DNA from: Onthophagus taurus
Taxonomy: Eukaryota > Arthropoda > Insecta > Coleoptera > Scarabaeidae
Direction: 5' to 3'
Assembly: GCF_036711975.1 (NCBI RefSeq)
Contig: NC_091967.1
Location: 13,764,001 to 13,828,000 of the forward strand
Length of the DNA: 64,000 nt
The notes beneath the pieces are model-generated. The model did no database searches. It saw only the letters and a list, made by a program, of their open reading frames with translations, and was not told the DNA's origin. Positions 62,201 to 64,000 of the stretch are shown here, piece by piece (position 1 is the first letter of the stretch; every line of letters begins with the position of its first letter). The position numbers were made by a program, and so were the translations under genes.

Positions 62201-62716
62201 TTAGTAGTAGGTAAAGTTAGTGTGGAATTTCTTAGAAATCGTCAAGTCACTTCAGAAAAGAAAAGTCACGTGAGAAAATCACGTTTAAATATAAATCATG
62301 ATCTGATTTCAAATCTTTTGATCATTTTAGCATAAAATAATCAAAAAAAAATTGTTTTGGAACATATTTCTTTTTTAAATTAGACCATATCACGTTCATG
62401 ATGCATTATGGGAAGCGTGATTTGACGCCCTCCATCACACAAATGGGTTTTTGAATTTTAATTGAACAATGGGGAAATTGATCGGTTTGGCCTCGATTTT
62501 CGGAAAGGGTAATCAGGATAAAATGTGAGGCTTGGCGCAATCTTAATGGATTAGATATAGAATTTTGAAATTATAAAAAAAGAGACGTTTTTATTTAAAA
62601 TTTTCTTTACTTACATTGTTTCTGGCACCAACGTCTGATCCTAAATCGATTAATTTATCCAATAGCGATGTCCTATTGTCCTTAACGGCGTACATCAGCG
62701 GTGTCATTCCGGTTGC
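53249..62716 (-). CDS. nompC: NompC (TRPN) mechanotransduction channel, 5' end outside or unseen
   Basis: Mechanically gated cation channel of sensory neurons, with 29 ankyrin repeats forming the microtubule tether in Drosophila. Exons seen: 62716-62615, 62077-61976, 61767-61651, 60739-60236, 59536-59438, 59355-59262, 59211-57575, 57521-57356, 57240-56663, 56598-55902, pore exons (54804-54578 or 54542-54331), 53801-53666 and 53607-53249; phases agree throughout. Ankyrins run from GMTPLMYAVKDN to YNPMHLACFGGH. The linker has SPAPVDTAAKLSNI. S1-S5 lie in the exon starting ELWRGPLNW, and the TRP-like helix reads AQSDIEWKFGLSKLIR. The C-terminus has WEAIAKKYRALVGQ. Compared with fly NompC only the first ~130 residues are missing; their exons were not found in 62717-64000 and probably lie beyond. 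Confidence 0.95.
54331..54542 (-). CDS. nompC: nompC alternative pore exon a (divergent)
   Basis: Encodes VQTNSLNAFGLLFFAIFGQ, then SNLGHLKLDEVTQPFW, then S6 with YGAYMSISVVVLVKLLIAMM and TDTYQKIQ. 212 nt with the same entry and exit phases as exon b, acceptor TTCCAG and donor GTAACA. It is separated from exon b by 35 nt. Open frame and good splice sites argue that it is used. Confidence 0.85.
54578..54804 (-). CDS. nompC: nompC alternative pore exon b (canonical-like)
   Basis: Encodes VLMSPLVAFERLFFAIFGQ (pore helix and filter), TTYDD, then S6 with FGVYMLVSVVVLINLLIAMM and SDTYQRIQ. It matches Drosophila NompC closely. 227 nt, enters at phase 1 and leaves at phase 0, donor GTAATC. Confidence 0.9.
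55514..55627 (-). CDS. nompC: candidate 38-residue cassette exon of nompC
   Basis: 114 nt between the S5 exon and the pore exons, with acceptor (AATAG) and donor (GTAAGT), symmetric phase 1-1 and no stop. It would insert a charged segment including ESTIELLDDIEERPAGVRPR and GSLRKKYSQPEVSGD before the pore helix. Fly NompC as I remember it has no equivalent, so it is either a facultative exon or a fortuitous open frame. Confidence 0.5.
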
Positions 62717-64000
62717 CTGGAAACTCAGATTTTTAACGTTTTAATATCGAACAAACTTTGTCCTGCACGTGTCTCTTGTGTATTTATGACACGGCTTATT
62801 AAAAATGAATCAAAAATCTAAATTTATAAACGCAATACTTATTTATGAAATAAGTTGGGTAATGATATAGTTGAAATTTATTTTTTAACAAATTTTTATT
62901 AAACATTTTGGGCTCTTTATTCTTTATCGATTCCTTTCTAGACATATTTAGAACAAGTTGGATTGGAATTAATACGGTTTCTGGTTTTAATTAATGGTCG
63001 TTTTCCTTTAGTGGATTGTAGGAAGTTGTAAATAATTAATACGATCTTTATGTCACAGTTAGGGAACAAGTTACATGTTCAATTTCAATTCAAGGTGAAA
63101 GATCTTGTACTAGAATAAGTCATGGAGTCTTATCAAGATTTATGTTAAATAGGAACTGTAAAAAAAAGATTTGTAGATATTGTTAAAACGTAAATAATTT
63201 GTAGTGGGCTAAAATCTATTTTAATATTGCGTGGAAAACTTCTAGATAATAAAGAAATTCAACACTTTATAAAGATTGTATTGTATTGAAACATTTTAGT
63301 ATATTTATTTATATATCAAAGGCAAGAAGTGAAGCAGTTTAAACATTTCGAGAGAAAGATTGCGATTAATCTCGAGACTGTTTGAGATAAATCACGCCCG
63401 AGGTATACACAACAATTATAACTAAGTCCGTTTTGCCCGAGTATATAGAAATTGGCTCCCACAATGTTATTAGCAAACAGAAAACAGTAACAAAAACCAG
63501 AAATTCTGCAACGGTTAGAAAAAAATAAAAAAGAAAGCAACTCATTCATTACCGTTATAACGAAGAAAGCACAATAAAATATGAAAAAGCTACCTAAGGA
63601 TCGACCATTAAGCCCAAAACTTAAAACCACCAAGAAAGTCGTTGCACAGAAATTTTGGCTTATAACACAAGATCCGTTCCTAACTTATCCAACTAAACCT
63701 CTATCATGCTAGATTAGCAATGATCCGCATTTGTTCTACAGGGTCTTCTCCTCCTTAAAAATGGTACTTTGTAGTCTAAATGATATAGTAGAGTACTAAA
63801 AAGATGCTTAATGTGTGACTGCTTTTGCTAACTCGATCCAAACACCTAACGATGCTCGTATTCGTGAAGACGAGTGTTTCACTCTCCACGGTAGATGAAT
63901 CAATAGAGGGAATCAATAATAATGAGTATTCAAACGGATTCCTCAGATTAGGAGAAATCCGCCATCAACCTCCGCCTCGTTATTCGATAATTGTTCGATC
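62717..64000. other. nompC: nompC 5' intron or upstream sequence
   Basis: No exon matching the N-terminal region of NompC was recognised. AT-rich with no repeat identified; the minus-strand ORF at 63316-63633 is hydrophobic but has no supporting splice context. Confidence 0.45.

Noticed and set aside
63316-63633. Hydrophobic minus-strand ORF near the right edge
   Set aside because: No resemblance to the NompC N-terminus and no plausible splice partners.
1-64000. CRISPR arrays, operons, riboswitches, rRNA or tRNA genes
   Set aside because: None seen; the window is eukaryotic with spliced genes, and no cloverleaf or rRNA-like segment was recognised by eye.

Overview
The window is AT-rich insect genomic DNA, most likely from a beetle. 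The evidence is short GT-AG introns, a long TRPN (NompC) channel gene, an insect gustatory receptor, and a tandem cluster of secreted neutral lipases (pancreatic lipase / phospholipase A1 fold). Most genes are split by introns, so CDS coordinates are whole spans; exon limits are given where splice sites and reading phase could be reconciled by hand.

Layout. 1-3.6 kb: a coiled-coil ORF and an atonal-family bHLH gene. 3.6-6.6 kb: transposon and LINE fossils. 6.7-16.7 kb: housekeeping genes, namely aladin (-), mRpS31 (-, with a mariner-type element in an intron) and DCAF6 (+, with a LINE relic in an intron). 17.4-27.6 kb: an ENPP ectophosphodiesterase (-, with a repeat-filled 3.3 kb intron), a gadkin/AP1AR-like protein (+), a Tc1/mariner relic, and EEF1AKMT1 lysine methyltransferase (-). 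28.6-35.6 kb: an unidentified small ORF, a gustatory receptor (+) and a kinesin-9/KIF9-like gene (-). 38.2-52.6 kb: eight lipase-family genes on both strands plus a relic of a ninth. 53.2 kb to beyond the window: nompC (-), nearly complete except for its 5' exons.

Most notable: (1) nompC has two alternative exons for the pore helix, selectivity filter and S6. They are separated by a 35-nt gap, too short to splice, so they should be mutually exclusive, and one replaces the conserved S6 Asn with Lys. A separate 114-nt cassette exon precedes them. (2) The lipase cluster contains a probable pseudoenzyme (catalytic His replaced by Arg, acidic tail), signal-less paralogues with a Lys in the nucleophile elbow, and a duplicated tail-to-tail gene pair in which one member has decayed. 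(3) Three otherwise well-formed genes (mRpS31, KIF9-like, lipase 8) each need exactly one extra base to restore frame, which suggests consensus errors. (4) A 175-bp tandem repeat occurs in opposite orientation in two introns 10 kb apart. (5) Two introns (57 and 54 nt) are multiples of three without stops, so naive ORF calling would translate through them.

The housekeeping genes act at the nuclear pore (aladin), in mitochondrial translation (mRpS31), ubiquitin ligation (DCAF6) and eEF1A methylation. Gr and nompC are sensory, and the lipase cluster is probably digestive or lipid-handling. They share no obvious pathway; apart from the lipase cluster this looks like an ordinary gene neighbourhood.
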